A DNA stretch of 35,563 bases, from the NCBI GenBank assembly GCA_006212015.1, contig SDAY01000009.1:1-35563 (forward strand). Reading direction: 5' to 3'. Under the pieces are notes generated by a model. It ran no database searches and had not been told where the DNA came from. It saw only the letters and a list, made by a program, of their open reading frames with translations. Every line of letters starts with the position of its first letter. The first letter of the stretch is position 1. The stretch comes from Halothiobacillaceae bacterium (GTDB taxonomy: Bacteria > Pseudomonadota > Gammaproteobacteria > Halothiobacillales > Halothiobacillaceae). A program made the position numbers and the translations under genes. Of the stretch, positions 18,644 to 29,754 are shown piece by piece.

Positions 18644-19741
18644 TCAGCCTGGATTCTGCGCCTTCTTCTCGGCCACCCTGGCCCGAATGGTGCGCTCCAG
18701 CTCGTCCACCAGGTCCTCGTTCTCGACCTTGTGGTGCGGCTGGCCGTCGATGTACATCAGGTTCGGCTTGCCACCGGTCAGGCCGACCTCGACCTCGCGC
18801 GCCTCGCCCGGGCCGTTGACCACGCAGCCGATCACCGCCACGTCGAGCGGGGTGTCGATGTCCTCCAGGCGCTGCTCCAGCAGGTTGACGACCTTGATCA
18901 CGTCGAACTGCTGGCGCGAGCAGGACGGGCAGGCGATCAGGTTGATGCCGCGCGAGCGCAGGTGCAGGCTCTTGAGGATGTCCCAGCCGACCTTGACCTC
19001 CTCGACCGGGTCGGCGGCCAGGCTGACGCGCAGGGTGTCGCCGATGCCCTCGGCCAGCAGCATGCCGAGGCCGATGGCGGACTTGACCGCCCCGGCGCGC
19101 GCGCCGCCCGCCTCGGTGATGCCCAGGTGCAGGGGCTGCTCGATCTGTTTCGCCAGGATGCGGTAGGCCTCCACGCTCAGGAACACGTCCGAGGCCTTGA
19201 GACTGACCTTGAAGTCCGGGAAGTTGAGGCGGTCGAGGATCTCGACATGGCGCAGGGCGGACTCGACCAGCGCCTCGGGGGTCGGCTCGCCGTACTTCTC
19301 CTGCAGGTCCTTCTCCAGCGAGCCGGCATTGACCCCGATGCGGATCGGGATGCCCCGCTCGCGCGCGGCCTCGACCACGGCGCGAACCCGGTCCTCGCGG
19401 CCGATGTTGCCGGGGTTGATGCGCAGGCAGTCCACCCCAAGCTCCGCCACGCGCAGGGCGATGCGGTGATCGAAATGGATGTCGGCGATCAGCGGGAAGC
19501 AGCCGACCTGACGCTTGATCTGGCCGAAGGCCTCGGCGGCCTCCATGCTCGGCACCGAGACGCGCACGATGTCCGCGCCCGCCTGCCTGAGCGCCATAAT
19601 CTGGCCGACCGTGGCCGCCACGTCGCAGGTCTCGGTATTGGTCATGCTCTGGATGCTGATGGGCGCGTCGCCGCCCACCGGCACCTTGCCGACCATGATC
19701 TGGCGCGACGTGCGGCGCGGGATGTCGTGGATGAAGTGCAT
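18644..19741 (-). CDS. ispG: (E)-4-hydroxy-3-methylbut-2-enyl-diphosphate synthase (flavodoxin)
   Basis: This 365-residue enzyme catalyses the penultimate step of the MEP isoprenoid pathway. It begins with the substrate-binding TIM-barrel segments ([28 protein letters not shown]). It carries the [4Fe-4S] ligands Cys271, Cys274 (ACPSC) and Cys306 ([10 protein letters not shown]), with Glu313 close to the cluster. These positions are one residue off the E. coli numbering. The gene starts 3 bases after the rodZ stop, which is the classic rodZ-ispG arrangement. As an Fe-S enzyme it depends on the assembly system encoded in the same window. Confidence 0.97.
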   Translation of the reverse strand: MHFIHDIPRRTSRQIMVGKVPVGGDAPISIQSMTNTETCDVAATVGQIMALRQAGADIVRVSVPSMEAAEAFGQIKRQVGCFPLIADIHFDHRIALRVAELGVDCLRINPGNIGREDRVRAVVEAARERGIPIRIGVNAGSLEKDLQEKYGEPTPEALVESALRHVEILDRLNFPDFKVSLKASDVFLSVEAYRILAKQIEQPLHLGITEAGGARAGAVKSAIGLGMLLAEGIGDTLRVSLAADPVEEVKVGWDILKSLHLRSRGINLIACPSCSRQQFDVIKVVNLLEQRLEDIDTPLDVAVIGCVVNGPGEAREVEVGLTGGKPNLMYIDGQPHHKVENEDLVDELERTIRARVAEKKAQNPG

Positions 19742-19744
19742 GGA

Positions 19745-20641
19745 TCAGCCTCCCAGCTTGGTGATGAAGGCCTTGCCGTTGGGGCGACCGTAGGGCGCAA
19801 GATCGACCGGCTTGCCATCCAGACTGAGCGTCAGGGCGGCCCGGTTGCCGATCACGACCTGGAGGGGGCGCGCCCCCTCCACCTGACGCACCGTGCCGGA
19901 CTTGAGCGTCTCCTCGAGCAGCACATGGCCGCCGGCATCCTTGACCTGCACCCAGGACTCGCCCTTCGTCACCCGCAGCTCGAGCCCCCGCATGGCGGCA
20001 GGCTCGGCAGACTGGGCCTCAGCCTGGGCGGGAACGGGGGCGACCACCTCGCCCACCATCGGGACGGCCACGGGCGCCTGCTCGGGCGGGGGTTCGATGT
20101 CGAGCGGAATCGACGGGGCCAGCGGCACGCTGGCAGACTCGACCGGCAGGGTCGGGACGGGCGACAGCATGGCGCCCTCCTCGGCCGGCGGGCCGAACGG
20201 GCCGTCCAGCCAGTGCTCGGGCAGGAAGCGCGCCCCGTAGATGCCGGCGGCGACCACGCCCAGCACGAGGACGAGCCCCGCCCACGGGAAGCGGCGGCCG
20301 GTGCCGCGCGGCGCCTTCATCGCCTCGATCGGCGGGGTGTGACGCAGATGGACCGGCTCGACCGTGCCGACGAGGCGCAGGTAGGCCTGCTGCAACTCGG
20401 CCTCGTCCAGTTTCAGGGTCGCCGCCAGGCGGCGCAGGTAGCCGCGCACGTAGACGGCGGCGGGCAGCGCCTCCTTGTCTTCGCGCTCCAGCGCCTCGAT
20501 CAGGCGGGTGTCGAGATTCAACTGGTGGGCCAGATCGGCGGGCGTCAGCCCCAGCGTCTGACGGGCCTGGCGCAGCATGTCGCCCAGCCCCGAAATCCCG
20601 TCCGCAGTCGCTGCCGCGTCATCCATCTTCGACGAACTCAC
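19745..20641 (-). CDS. rodZ: RodZ-like cytoskeleton protein
   Basis: This 298-residue protein has an N-terminal HTH_25-type domain (about 17-85), a basic juxtamembrane stretch, one membrane helix (about 119-136), a Pro/Ala/Glu-rich periplasmic linker and a C-terminal DUF4115 domain (about 220-298). This is the layout of RodZ, which links MreB to the cell-wall elongation machinery. The assigned start is GTG at 20641, whose GTGA overlaps the pilW stop. ATG at 20626 is a reasonable alternative, since AGGTGA lies about 12 bases before it. pilW and ispG flank it, as in related genomes. Confidence 0.9.
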   Translation of the reverse strand: MSSSKMDDAAATADGISGLGDMLRQARQTLGLTPADLAHQLNLDTRLIEALEREDKEALPAAVYVRGYLRRLAATLKLDEAELQQAYLRLVGTVEPVHLRHTPPIEAMKAPRGTGRRFPWAGLVLVLGVVAAGIYGARFLPEHWLDGPFGPPAEEGAMLSPVPTLPVESASVPLAPSIPLDIEPPPEQAPVAVPMVGEVVAPVPAQAEAQSAEPAAMRGLELRVTKGESWVQVKDAGGHVLLEETLKSGTVRQVEGARPLQVVIGNRAALTLSLDGKPVDLAPYGRPNGKAFITKLGG

Positions 20642-21404
20642 CTTTGCATCTCCCCGAGACGACGCGCCTCATCGGATTCAGGAAACTTGCCGCGCAGCAG
20701 CAGCTCGTAGTGCGCCCGTGCATCGCGATGGCCCAGCGCCGACTCAATCCGTGAACCGAGCCACAGGCTGGCCGGCGTTTGCGAGGCCAGCTCGTGGAAG
20801 CGCTGCAGGCTGGTATTGGCCTTGATCGGCTGGCCGAGCTCCAGCCGGACCTCGCTCAACTGCAGCCAGGCGGAGGCATGCCGCCCGTTGGCCTGGACGG
20901 CCTTGCCCAGGGCCGCCTCGGCCTCGGTCAGCTGGCCGGCCTGGCGGCGGCACTGGCCGATGTTGGACCAGGCGAACTCGGGCGTGGCATAGAGCGGATT
21001 GGCCGCGGCGCGCTCCAGCATGGAGACACCCTCATCGGTGCGCTGCTGGCGGCAGAGGAAGGCGCCGAAGTTGTTCAGCGCCTCGGAGTCCTTCGGGTCC
21101 AGTTCCACCGCGCGACGGAAATGGCGCTCGGCCTCGGCGGTCTCGCCCAGCACGTCCTGCAGCAGGGCGTAGGCATGATGCGCCAGGGCCGAATCGGGAT
21201 CATGCTCCAGGGCCCGGGTCAGCTTCTCGTGGGCGGCCTGTTTCTGGCCGCGCTGCAGATAGCCGAGCCCCAGCTGAACGTTGACCTGGGCGGCCCGCGC
21301 GCCTTCCGATGCATCATCCTTGATCGATGACGGCGGCAGGCTGGACACGCAGCCGCTCAACATGGCGGCGGCGAACAAGAGGACCAGGGGCCATGAGCGG
21401 GGGA

Positions 21405-21408
<4 letters not shown>
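20638..21408 (-). CDS. pilW: Type IV pilus biogenesis/stability lipoprotein PilW (PilF)
   Basis: This 256-residue outer-membrane lipoprotein has a signal peptide ending in MLSGC (Cys20), followed by about six tetratricopeptide repeats (for example AALHHAY-like, [27 protein letters not shown]). PilW/PilF is the pilotin that localises and helps assemble the PilQ secretin in type IV pili. The frame is open far upstream, but that part is the shadow of rlmN. ATG at 21408 gives the lipoprotein signal and overlaps the rlmN stop by ATGA. No other pilus gene lies in the window, which is normal for this locus. Confidence 0.93.
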
Positions 21409-22664
<1,256 letters not shown>

Positions 22665-22685
22665 GCCCAATCGATCAGCCCCGGC

Positions 22686-23111
22686 TCAGCGCGGGCAGAT
22701 CTCGTCAGCCTTGAAGAAGAACTCGGCTTCGATCTTCGCGTTCTCCAGGCTGTCGGAACCGTGCACGGCGTTGGCGTCGATGCTGTCGGCGAAGTCGGCG
22801 CGGATGGTGCCCGGCTCGGCCTTCTTCGGATCGGTGGCGCCCATCAGGTCGCGGTTCTTGATGACGGCATCCTCGCCTTCCAGGAGCTGGACCATGACCG
22901 GGCCGGAGATCATGAAGCTGACCAGATCACCGAAGAACGGGCGTTCCCTGTGCACGGCGTAGAAGCCTTCGGCCTGCTCCTTGCTCATGTGCATCATCTT
23001 GGCGGCGATGATCTTCAGGCCGGCGTTCTCGAAACGGCTGTAGATGGCGCCGATCACGTTCTTGGCAACGGCATCCGGCTTGATGATGGAAATGGTGCGC
23101 TCGATGGCCAT
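22686..23111 (-). CDS. ndk: Nucleoside-diphosphate kinase
   Basis: This 141-residue enzyme transfers phosphate between nucleoside di- and triphosphates. It has the family start [15 protein letters not shown] and the active-site NAVHGSDS with phospho-acceptor His117. The length equals the usual bacterial size. The frame is open upstream, but ATG at 23111 begins the conserved region and has CTGGAG before it. A 100-bp palindromic element lies just upstream, between the predicted promoter and the start. It is the first gene of the ndk-rlmN-pilW-rodZ-ispG-hisS run. Confidence 0.97.
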   Translation of the reverse strand: MAIERTISIIKPDAVAKNVIGAIYSRFENAGLKIIAAKMMHMSKEQAEGFYAVHRERPFFGDLVSFMISGPVMVQLLEGEDAVIKNRDLMGATDPKKAEPGTIRADFADSIDANAVHGSDSLENAKIEAEFFFKADEICPR

Positions 23112-23150
23112 GGTCTTGAAACTCCAGAAGGATGGGTAAGGAAAATTGCA

Positions 23151-23250
23151 GGACTTGCGCAAAAATGTTCCAGCAAGGCAAAGCACCGAAGACAGTACAC
23201 CCAGTACGGCGAGGTGCTTGAACGCCGCTGGGGCGGTTTTGCGCAAGTCC
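23151..23250. repeat. 100-bp MITE/REP-like palindromic element in the ndk leader
   Basis: Perfect 14-bp terminal inverted repeats, GGACTTGCGCAAAA (23151-23164) and TTTTGCGCAAGTCC (23237-23250), enclose a centre that is itself an imperfect palindrome: CCAGC/GCTGG, AAGCACC/GGTGCTT and GTAC on each side. It has no coding capacity. The size and ends fit a non-autonomous transposon-like or REP-type element. It lies 39 bases upstream of the ndk ATG. Confidence 0.8.
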
Positions 23251-23265
23251 CAACTTGAACAGGGC

Positions 23266-23294
23266 ATTGTATGCGGGTTCAAGTGCCTGATAAA
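23266..23294 (-). promoter_or_regulatory. Predicted sigma70 promoter for ndk
   Basis: Read on the minus strand, TTTATC (23289-23294) and TACAAT (23266-23271) are separated by 17 bases. Transcription would start near 23259, just before the palindromic element, so the element would be in the ndk 5' leader. The -35 box is weak; the -10 is good. It lies downstream of the iscX stop (23337). Confidence 0.4.
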
Positions 23295-23336
23295 GGGAAC
23301 CTATAAAGGGAGCATAGGGGAGGCCAGCCCCGCCCT

Positions 23337-23531
23337 TCAATCGCGCTCTTCAAGCCAGGCCATCTGGATGGCCTCGAGGATCTTCTCGCTGGACGTGCCG
23401 GCCTCGCCCTCGAACTCCGGCAGGGCCAGCACCCAGGCATGCAGGTCGGTGAAGCGCACCCACTGCGGGTCGACGTCCGGATGCGCCTCGTTCAGCGCGA
23501 TGGCGATGTCGAGCGTGTCGGTCCAGTTCAT
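23337..23531 (-). CDS. iscX: Fe-S cluster assembly protein IscX
   Basis: This 64-residue acidic protein has the IscX pattern: WTDTLDIAIAL, HPDVDP, VRFTDLHAWV and a C-terminal SSEKILEAIQMAWLEE. In E. coli IscX binds IscS and iron and modulates cysteine desulfurase. ATG at 23531 is chosen; an in-frame TTG at 23537 overlapping the fdx stop is possible. It is the last gene of the isc operon. Its usual partner IscS is not encoded in this operon, which makes its presence noteworthy. Confidence 0.93.
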   Translation of the reverse strand: MNWTDTLDIAIALNEAHPDVDPQWVRFTDLHAWVLALPEFEGEAGTSSEKILEAIQMAWLEERD

Positions 23532-23533
23532 CT

Positions 23534-23872
23534 TCAATGACCCTCGGAGGCAAGGTTGATGGTGTACCTGGGGATTTCGACCACCAGGTCCTTGTCATCC
23601 ACCACGGCCTGGCAGGACAGGCGCGAGTCCGGGTCCAGGCCCCAGGCCTTGTCGAGCATGTCGTCCTCGCATTCGGACGGCGGCGCCAGGCTCTCGCCGC
23701 CCTCGCGCACCCACACATGGCAGGTGGTGCAGGCGCAGGACTTCTCGCAGGCGTGCTCGATGTCGATGCCATGCGCGAGCGCGGCATCGAGGAGGGTGAC
23801 GCCCGGCTCGGCCTCGATCACCATGCCCTCGGGGCAGTAGCGTTCGTTCGGCAGGACGATGATGCGTGGCAT
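23534..23872 (-). CDS. fdx: ISC-system [2Fe-2S] ferredoxin
   Basis: This 112-residue adrenodoxin-type ferredoxin has cluster ligands Cys42, Cys48, Cys51 (ACEKSCACTTC) and Cys87 (RLSCQA), the same numbers as in E. coli Fdx. It supplies electrons for Fe-S cluster formation on scaffold proteins. It starts 3 bases after the hscA stop and abuts iscX, so it is co-transcribed with the chaperone genes. Confidence 0.96.
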   Translation of the reverse strand: MPRIIVLPNERYCPEGMVIEAEPGVTLLDAALAHGIDIEHACEKSCACTTCHVWVREGGESLAPPSECEDDMLDKAWGLDPDSRLSCQAVVDDKDLVVEIPRYTINLASEGH

Positions 23873-23875
23873 GGC

Positions 23876-25864
<1,989 letters not shown>

Positions 25865-25875
25865 GGGGTGAATAC

Positions 25876-26367
25876 TCAGCCCGGGGCGGGGCGGGGCAGT
25901 TGGTCAAGGAAACGGCGCAGGAACTGCAGGCGCTGGAGCTGGCGACGCGCCTGCTCGGCCTCGTCGGCTTGCAGGGCCTGCCCGAGCGCAGCCCAGTCCG
26001 CCGCCCACAAGCCCTGGACTTCGGTGCGCAGACGCTCGCGGGCCGGGGCGTCCGCCGCCTCGTCGAGCGCCTCGCGCAGATCCATCTGCCGCATCAGGAA
26101 GGCGGGATCCTGCACGGTCGCCGCCTCATCCATCGACACCCCGCGCAGCTCCAGCAGCAGGCGTGCACGGGCCATCGGATCGGCCAGGGTGGCATGGGCG
26201 TCGTTGATGTCGGCCGCGCGCTGCACGGCCAGGCGGCGCTCCAGCGCGGAGCCCAAGGCGAAGCGGTCGGGATGGAACTGGGCGCGCAGGCGCTGGAAAC
26301 GCTCGGCAAGCAGGGCGTCGTCGATATCCAGCGCCGGTTCGAGGCCAAACAGGGCAAAGGCGGTCAT
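25876..26367 (-). CDS. hscB: Co-chaperone HscB (J-domain protein)
   Basis: This 163-residue type III J protein has the N-terminal J domain with His32-Pro33-Asp34 (FHPDRF), a linker, and a C-terminal three-helix domain that in E. coli binds IscU. The frame is open for 15 more codons upstream, but ATG at 26367 starts the conserved FALFGLEP segment and leaves a 10-base gap to the preceding gene. HscB stimulates the ATPase of HscA and brings it the scaffold protein. That scaffold (IscU) is not encoded in this operon. Confidence 0.93.
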   Translation of the reverse strand: MTAFALFGLEPALDIDDALLAERFQRLRAQFHPDRFALGSALERRLAVQRAADINDAHATLADPMARARLLLELRGVSMDEAATVQDPAFLMRQMDLREALDEAADAPARERLRTEVQGLWAADWAALGQALQADEAEQARRQLQRLQFLRRFLDQLPRPAPG

Positions 26368-26377
26368 GGGGCCCCGC

Positions 26378-27199
26378 TCAAACCGTGAAGCTCTCGCCGC
26401 AGCCGCAGGCATCCTTGACGTTCGGATTGTTGAACTTGAGGCCGAGATTCAGCCCCTCGCGCACCAGGTCCAGTTCCGAGCCATCCAGATGCAGCAGACC
26501 CTTCGGGTCGGTCACCACGGTCACCCCGTGGCTCTCGAACACGATGTCCTCCGGGCGCACTGCATCGGCGTATTCGAGCACATAGGACAGCCCCGAGCAG
26601 CCGGAGGTCTTCACCCCCACGCGCAGGCCTACCCCGTGACCGCGACGGGCGAGATAGTCCTTGACGTAGTCGGCGGCCTTTTCGGACAGGGTGATGCTCA
26701 TGGGGGCTCGAACCTCGGTCGGTGTGGAGGCGATGAGCTGCTCATGCTGATCGCCAAAGCGCATGCGATGATCCTGCTTCTCGGCCACGTCCAGAATGTC
26801 TCGTCGCTGCATCAGCCCTTCCAGCGAGATGGCATCGAGAAAGTCGTGGATCTGCCGGGTCAGATCGGTCCACAGGTCATGGGTCAGGCACTGGGTGCTG
26901 TCATGACAATCGCCCTTGCCTGCGCAGCGGCGCACGTCCAGCGACTCATCAACCGCGGTGATGACCTCGGCCACGCTGATCTGGCTGGCGGGGCGGCCAA
27001 GATTGTAGCCGCCGCCCGGACCGCGCGTGCTGGAGACCAGCCCCCGGCGACGCAACTGGGCGAACAGCTGCTCAAGGTAGGACAGGGAAATCCCCTGCCG
27101 TTCGGCAATGTCCGCCAGCGTGATCGGCCCGTGGCCCTGGTGCAGGGCGAGGTCGAGAATGGCGGTGACCGCATAACGGCCCTTGGTGGTCAGGCGCAT
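26378..27199 (-). CDS. IscR-IscA fusion protein (Fe-S regulator joined to A-type carrier)
   Basis: A single 273-codon frame encodes two complete ISC proteins. Residues 1 to about 142 are IscR, an Rrf2-type winged-helix regulator ([13 protein letters not shown] start, [10 protein letters not shown] recognition region), with [2Fe-2S] ligands Cys92, Cys98, Cys104 and His107 at the E. coli positions. A linker of about 25 residues follows. Residues 167-273 are a full 107-residue IscA, with ligands equivalent to Cys35, Cys99 and Cys101 and the usual GCGESFTV end. I read the codons across the junction and found no stop. ATG at 26701 with GAGG 11 bases upstream could also allow separate IscA translation. 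iscS and iscU, normally between the two genes, are absent. GGAG precedes the first ATG. Confidence 0.93.
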   Translation of the reverse strand: MRLTTKGRYAVTAILDLALHQGHGPITLADIAERQGISLSYLEQLFAQLRRRGLVSSTRGPGGGYNLGRPASQISVAEVITAVDESLDVRRCAGKGDCHDSTQCLTHDLWTDLTRQIHDFLDAISLEGLMQRRDILDVAEKQDHRMRFGDQHEQLIASTPTEVRAPMSITLSEKAADYVKDYLARRGHGVGLRVGVKTSGCSGLSYVLEYADAVRPEDIVFESHGVTVVTDPKGLLHLDGSELDLVREGLNLGLKFNNPNVKDACGCGESFTV

Positions 27200-27233
27200 G
27201 GCCCACTCCGTATCGATGCAACAATAGGGACAC

Positions 27234-27265
27234 AGGATACAATCCCGAGCTGACAGGTCAACTAT
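27234..27265 (-). promoter_or_regulatory. isc promoter overlapping an IscR type-1-like operator
   Basis: On the minus strand TTGACC (27256-27261) and TATCCT (27234-27239) are separated by 16 bases. The -35 lies inside a site at 27242-27265 of the form ATAG-TTGAC-N7-CTCGGG-AT, which matches the known gammaproteobacterial IscR type-1 pattern (TTGAC, spacer, CTCGG). The site covers the cysE stop codon (27262-27264). The arrangement predicts repression of the fusion and downstream isc genes by the cluster-loaded IscR domain. Only one such site is evident, where E. coli has more. Confidence 0.75.
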
Positions 27266-28047
27266 TTATTCCCTGATTCGGGCGTGGCATTGTCCGCCGG
27301 GGCCTCCTCCGGCATGGCCACCCCGCTCAGCGAGGGCAGCGCCACCGACTCGACCTCCCCGCCCATCGAGCGGACCTGAGCGGAAAGCTGCTCGACCCGC
27401 TCATCCAGCACCCGGATATGATCGAGCATGCAGTTGATCGCATGGGCCACCGGATCGGGCATGTCCTGGGCCATGCCGTAGGCGTCGAAACCCAGCTTCT
27501 GCGCCATCTCGGCGCGCTTGGGGTCGACCTCCTCGCGCTTCTGCACGACCCGCCCCGGAATGCCGACCACCGTCGCCCCCGGCTCGACGTCCTTCAGCAC
27601 CACCGCGTTCGAGCCGACCCGACTGCCTTGTGCCAGGGTGATCGGACCGAGGATCTTCGCCCCCGCCCCCACCACTACATTGTCTTCCAGCGTGGGATGA
27701 CGCTTGCCTTCCTTCCAGCTGGTCCCGCCCAGGGTCACGCCATGATAGAGGGTGCAGTCGTCGCCGATCTCGGCGGTCTCGCCAATCACCACGCCCATGC
27801 CGTGGTCGATGAAGAAGCGCCGCCCGATCCGCGCCCCCGGGTGAATCTCGATCCCGGTCAGCCAGCGGCCAAGCGTCGACAGCCAACGCGCCAGCCAGCG
27901 CAAGCCGCGCCCCCACAGCCAGTGACTCAGCCGATGCAGCCAGATGGCGTGCAGGCCGGGGTAGGTGGTGAGGATCTCGAACGCGTTGCGCGCGGCCGGA
28001 TCGCGCGCATACACGCTGCGGATATCTTCACGGATACGATCAAACAC
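27262..28047 (-). CDS. cysE: Serine O-acetyltransferase
   Basis: This 261-residue left-handed beta-helix acyltransferase makes O-acetylserine for cysteine synthesis. The N-terminal helical domain is short (about 65 residues), unlike the roughly 140-residue domain of E. coli CysE. The catalytic region [14 protein letters not shown] (His82) and the hexapeptide repeats through VVGIPGRVV are present. A C-terminal tail of about 95 residues includes a short heptad-like stretch ([13 protein letters not shown]). The start is GTG at 28047, directly after the trmJ stop (TGAGTG). Cysteine is the sulfur source for Fe-S assembly, consistent with its place before the isc genes. Confidence 0.93.
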   Translation of the reverse strand: MFDRIREDIRSVYARDPAARNAFEILTTYPGLHAIWLHRLSHWLWGRGLRWLARWLSTLGRWLTGIEIHPGARIGRRFFIDHGMGVVIGETAEIGDDCTLYHGVTLGGTSWKEGKRHPTLEDNVVVGAGAKILGPITLAQGSRVGSNAVVLKDVEPGATVVGIPGRVVQKREEVDPKRAEMAQKLGFDAYGMAQDMPDPVAHAINCMLDHIRVLDERVEQLSAQVRSMGGEVESVALPSLSGVAMPEEAPADNATPESGNK

Positions 28048-28857
28048 TCATTCGTCCCTCTCGCCAGCCCTTGGCAGGCCAGCCTTACGCTGCACCGCGG
28101 TCAACATGCCGCGCAGGATGTCCACCTCGTTCGGGGTGACACGGCCGCGCTGCAGCAGGCCGCGCAGCTTCTGCATCAGGTGGCGCGGGTTGGCCGGATC
28201 GAGAAAGCCCAGCCCCTCCAGCGTCGCCTGCCAGTGGGTCAGCAGGTTCTCCACCGCATCATGCGTGGCCGGGGCGGGCTGATCAACCGCCGCAGGCAGG
28301 CCGCCATCCTCGGCCAGAAAGGCCTGGCGCAGCTCGTAGGCCGCCACCTGCACGGCCTGGGCCAGATTGAGCGAACTGTACTCGGGATTGGCGGGGATCA
28401 TCATGTGCGCATGACAGCGCCCGAGCTCGGCGTTGGTCAGGCCGGCATGCTCGCGCCCGAACACCAGCGCCACGTCGCCCTCGCCCTGCGCCAGCTCCCC
28501 GCCGGCATGCTCGGCCGCCTGGCGGAAGGTCATCAGCTCGTGCGGGGCGTCGCGCAGGCGGGCGCTCGCGCCCACCACCCAGCGGCAACCGGCCAGCGCG
28601 GCATCCAGGTCAGCGACCTCCCGCACGGCGTCGAGCACATCCAGCGCATTGGAGGCCATCGACAAGGCCTCGGCCGTGATGCGCGCCCTGGGCGCGACCA
28701 GCACCAGCCTCGACAGCCCCATGGTCTTCATCGCCCGCGCGGCGGAGCCGATGTTGCCGGCATGGGTCGTACCCACCAGCACGACCCGGATTCGATCCAG
28801 GCCGACCGGGTCCGGTCTGGTCCGCTCCGGTACGCCTGTGGTATTTTTATCGGTCAT
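28048..28857 (-). CDS. trmJ: tRNA (cytidine/uridine-2'-O-)-methyltransferase TrmJ
   Basis: This 269-residue SPOUT-class methylase has the N-terminal RIRVVLVGTTHAGNIGSAARAMK segment and the knot motifs FGREHAGLTNAEL and NPEYSSLNLAQAVQV. It methylates the 2'-O of position 32 in the tRNA anticodon loop. A C-terminal helical extension is present as in E. coli TrmJ. The ATG at 28857 lies only 23 bases from the divergent suhB start, so their promoters must overlap each other or the coding ends. The order trmJ-cysE-iscR is conserved in many Gammaproteobacteria. Confidence 0.95.
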   Translation of the reverse strand: MTDKNTTGVPERTRPDPVGLDRIRVVLVGTTHAGNIGSAARAMKTMGLSRLVLVAPRARITAEALSMASNALDVLDAVREVADLDAALAGCRWVVGASARLRDAPHELMTFRQAAEHAGGELAQGEGDVALVFGREHAGLTNAELGRCHAHMMIPANPEYSSLNLAQAVQVAAYELRQAFLAEDGGLPAAVDQPAPATHDAVENLLTHWQATLEGLGFLDPANPRHLMQKLRGLLQRGRVTPNEVDILRGMLTAVQRKAGLPRAGERDE

Positions 28858-28880
28858 ATTTCTTTTACAGATCCGCCGCC

Positions 28881-29684
28881 ATGCATCCGATGCTCAATAC
28901 CGCCGTGCGCGCCGCCCGCGCCGCCGGCAACGTCATGTTGCGCGCCTCCTCCCGCATCGACAGCCTGAATGTCGAGAGCAAGCAGCGCAATGATTTTGTT
29001 TCCGAAATCGACCGTCAGGCCGAGGACGTGATTCTCGACATCCTCTACACCGCTTACCCGCAGCACGCCTTCATGTGCGAGGAAAGCGGCGGCAGCGGCC
29101 ATGGCGGCAGCGACTACCAGTGGATCATCGACCCGCTCGACGGCACCACCAACTACCTGCACGGCTTCCCGCAGTTCGCCGTCTCCATCGCCCTGGAAGT
29201 GCAGGGCCGCCTGGAGCAGGCCGTGATCTACGACCCGGTCAAGGACGAGCTGTTCACCGCCAGCCGTGGCGGCGGGGCCTACCTCAACAGCCGCCGCATC
29301 CGCGTCACCGGCCTCAAGACCCTCGAAGGCGCCCTCCTCGGCACCGGCATCCCGTTCCGTGACGACCAGCCGATCGAGCCGTTCATCGCCACCATGCGCG
29401 GCATGCTCGGCCCCATCGCCGGCATCCGTCGCGCCGGTTCCGCCGCGCTCGACCTCGCCTACGTCGCCGCCGGCCGCCTGGACGGCTACTGGGAATTCGG
29501 CCTCAAGCCCTGGGACATGGCCGCCGGCCTGCTGCTGGTGCGCGAGGCGGGCGGCATGATCACCGACTTCGCCGGCGGCGACAACTCCATGCGCAGCGGC
29601 AACGTGATCGCCGCCAACCCGCGCCTGCTGCACGGCATGCTCACCGTGGTGCAGAACAGCATCGAGCCGGAATACCGCCGCTGA
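28881..29684 (+). CDS. suhB: Inositol-1-monophosphatase family protein SuhB
   Basis: This 267-residue Mg2+-dependent phosphatase has the motif DPLDGTTNY (Asp84, Asp87), the upstream EESG metal ligand, and WDMAAG near the C-terminus. In E. coli SuhB also works with Nus factors in rRNA transcription antitermination, so a role beyond inositol phosphate hydrolysis is likely. It is divergent from trmJ, with 23 bases between start codons, and convergent with secF across a shared terminator. No strong Shine-Dalgarno is seen before the ATG. Confidence 0.95.
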   Translation: MHPMLNTAVRAARAAGNVMLRASSRIDSLNVESKQRNDFVSEIDRQAEDVILDILYTAYPQHAFMCEESGGSGHGGSDYQWIIDPLDGTTNYLHGFPQFAVSIALEVQGRLEQAVIYDPVKDELFTASRGGGAYLNSRRIRVTGLKTLEGALLGTGIPFRDDQPIEPFIATMRGMLGPIAGIRRAGSAALDLAYVAAGRLDGYWEFGLKPWDMAAGLLLVREAGGMITDFAGGDNSMRSGNVIAANPRLLHGMLTVVQNSIEPEYRR

Positions 29685-29718
29685 TCCATTCTTCAGCTCG
29701 CGAAGTGCAGAAAACGAT

Positions 29719-29742
29719 AAGGGACCCGCGGGTCCCTTTTTT
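29719..29742. terminator. Bidirectional terminator between suhB and secF
   Basis: The 7-bp perfect stem GGGACCC/GGGTCCC (29721-29727, 29730-29736) has flanking AA on the left and six T on the right. The T-tract serves suhB strongly. The A residues on the left give a shorter U-run for the opposing secF transcript, which stops at 29755. Confidence 0.85.
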
Positions 29743-29754
29743 CATGCCCGGCGA

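Noticed and set aside
18488-20710. Open frame of 740 codons opposite hisS, ispG and rodZ
   Set aside because: Antisense shadow of three well-identified genes, with no motifs of its own.
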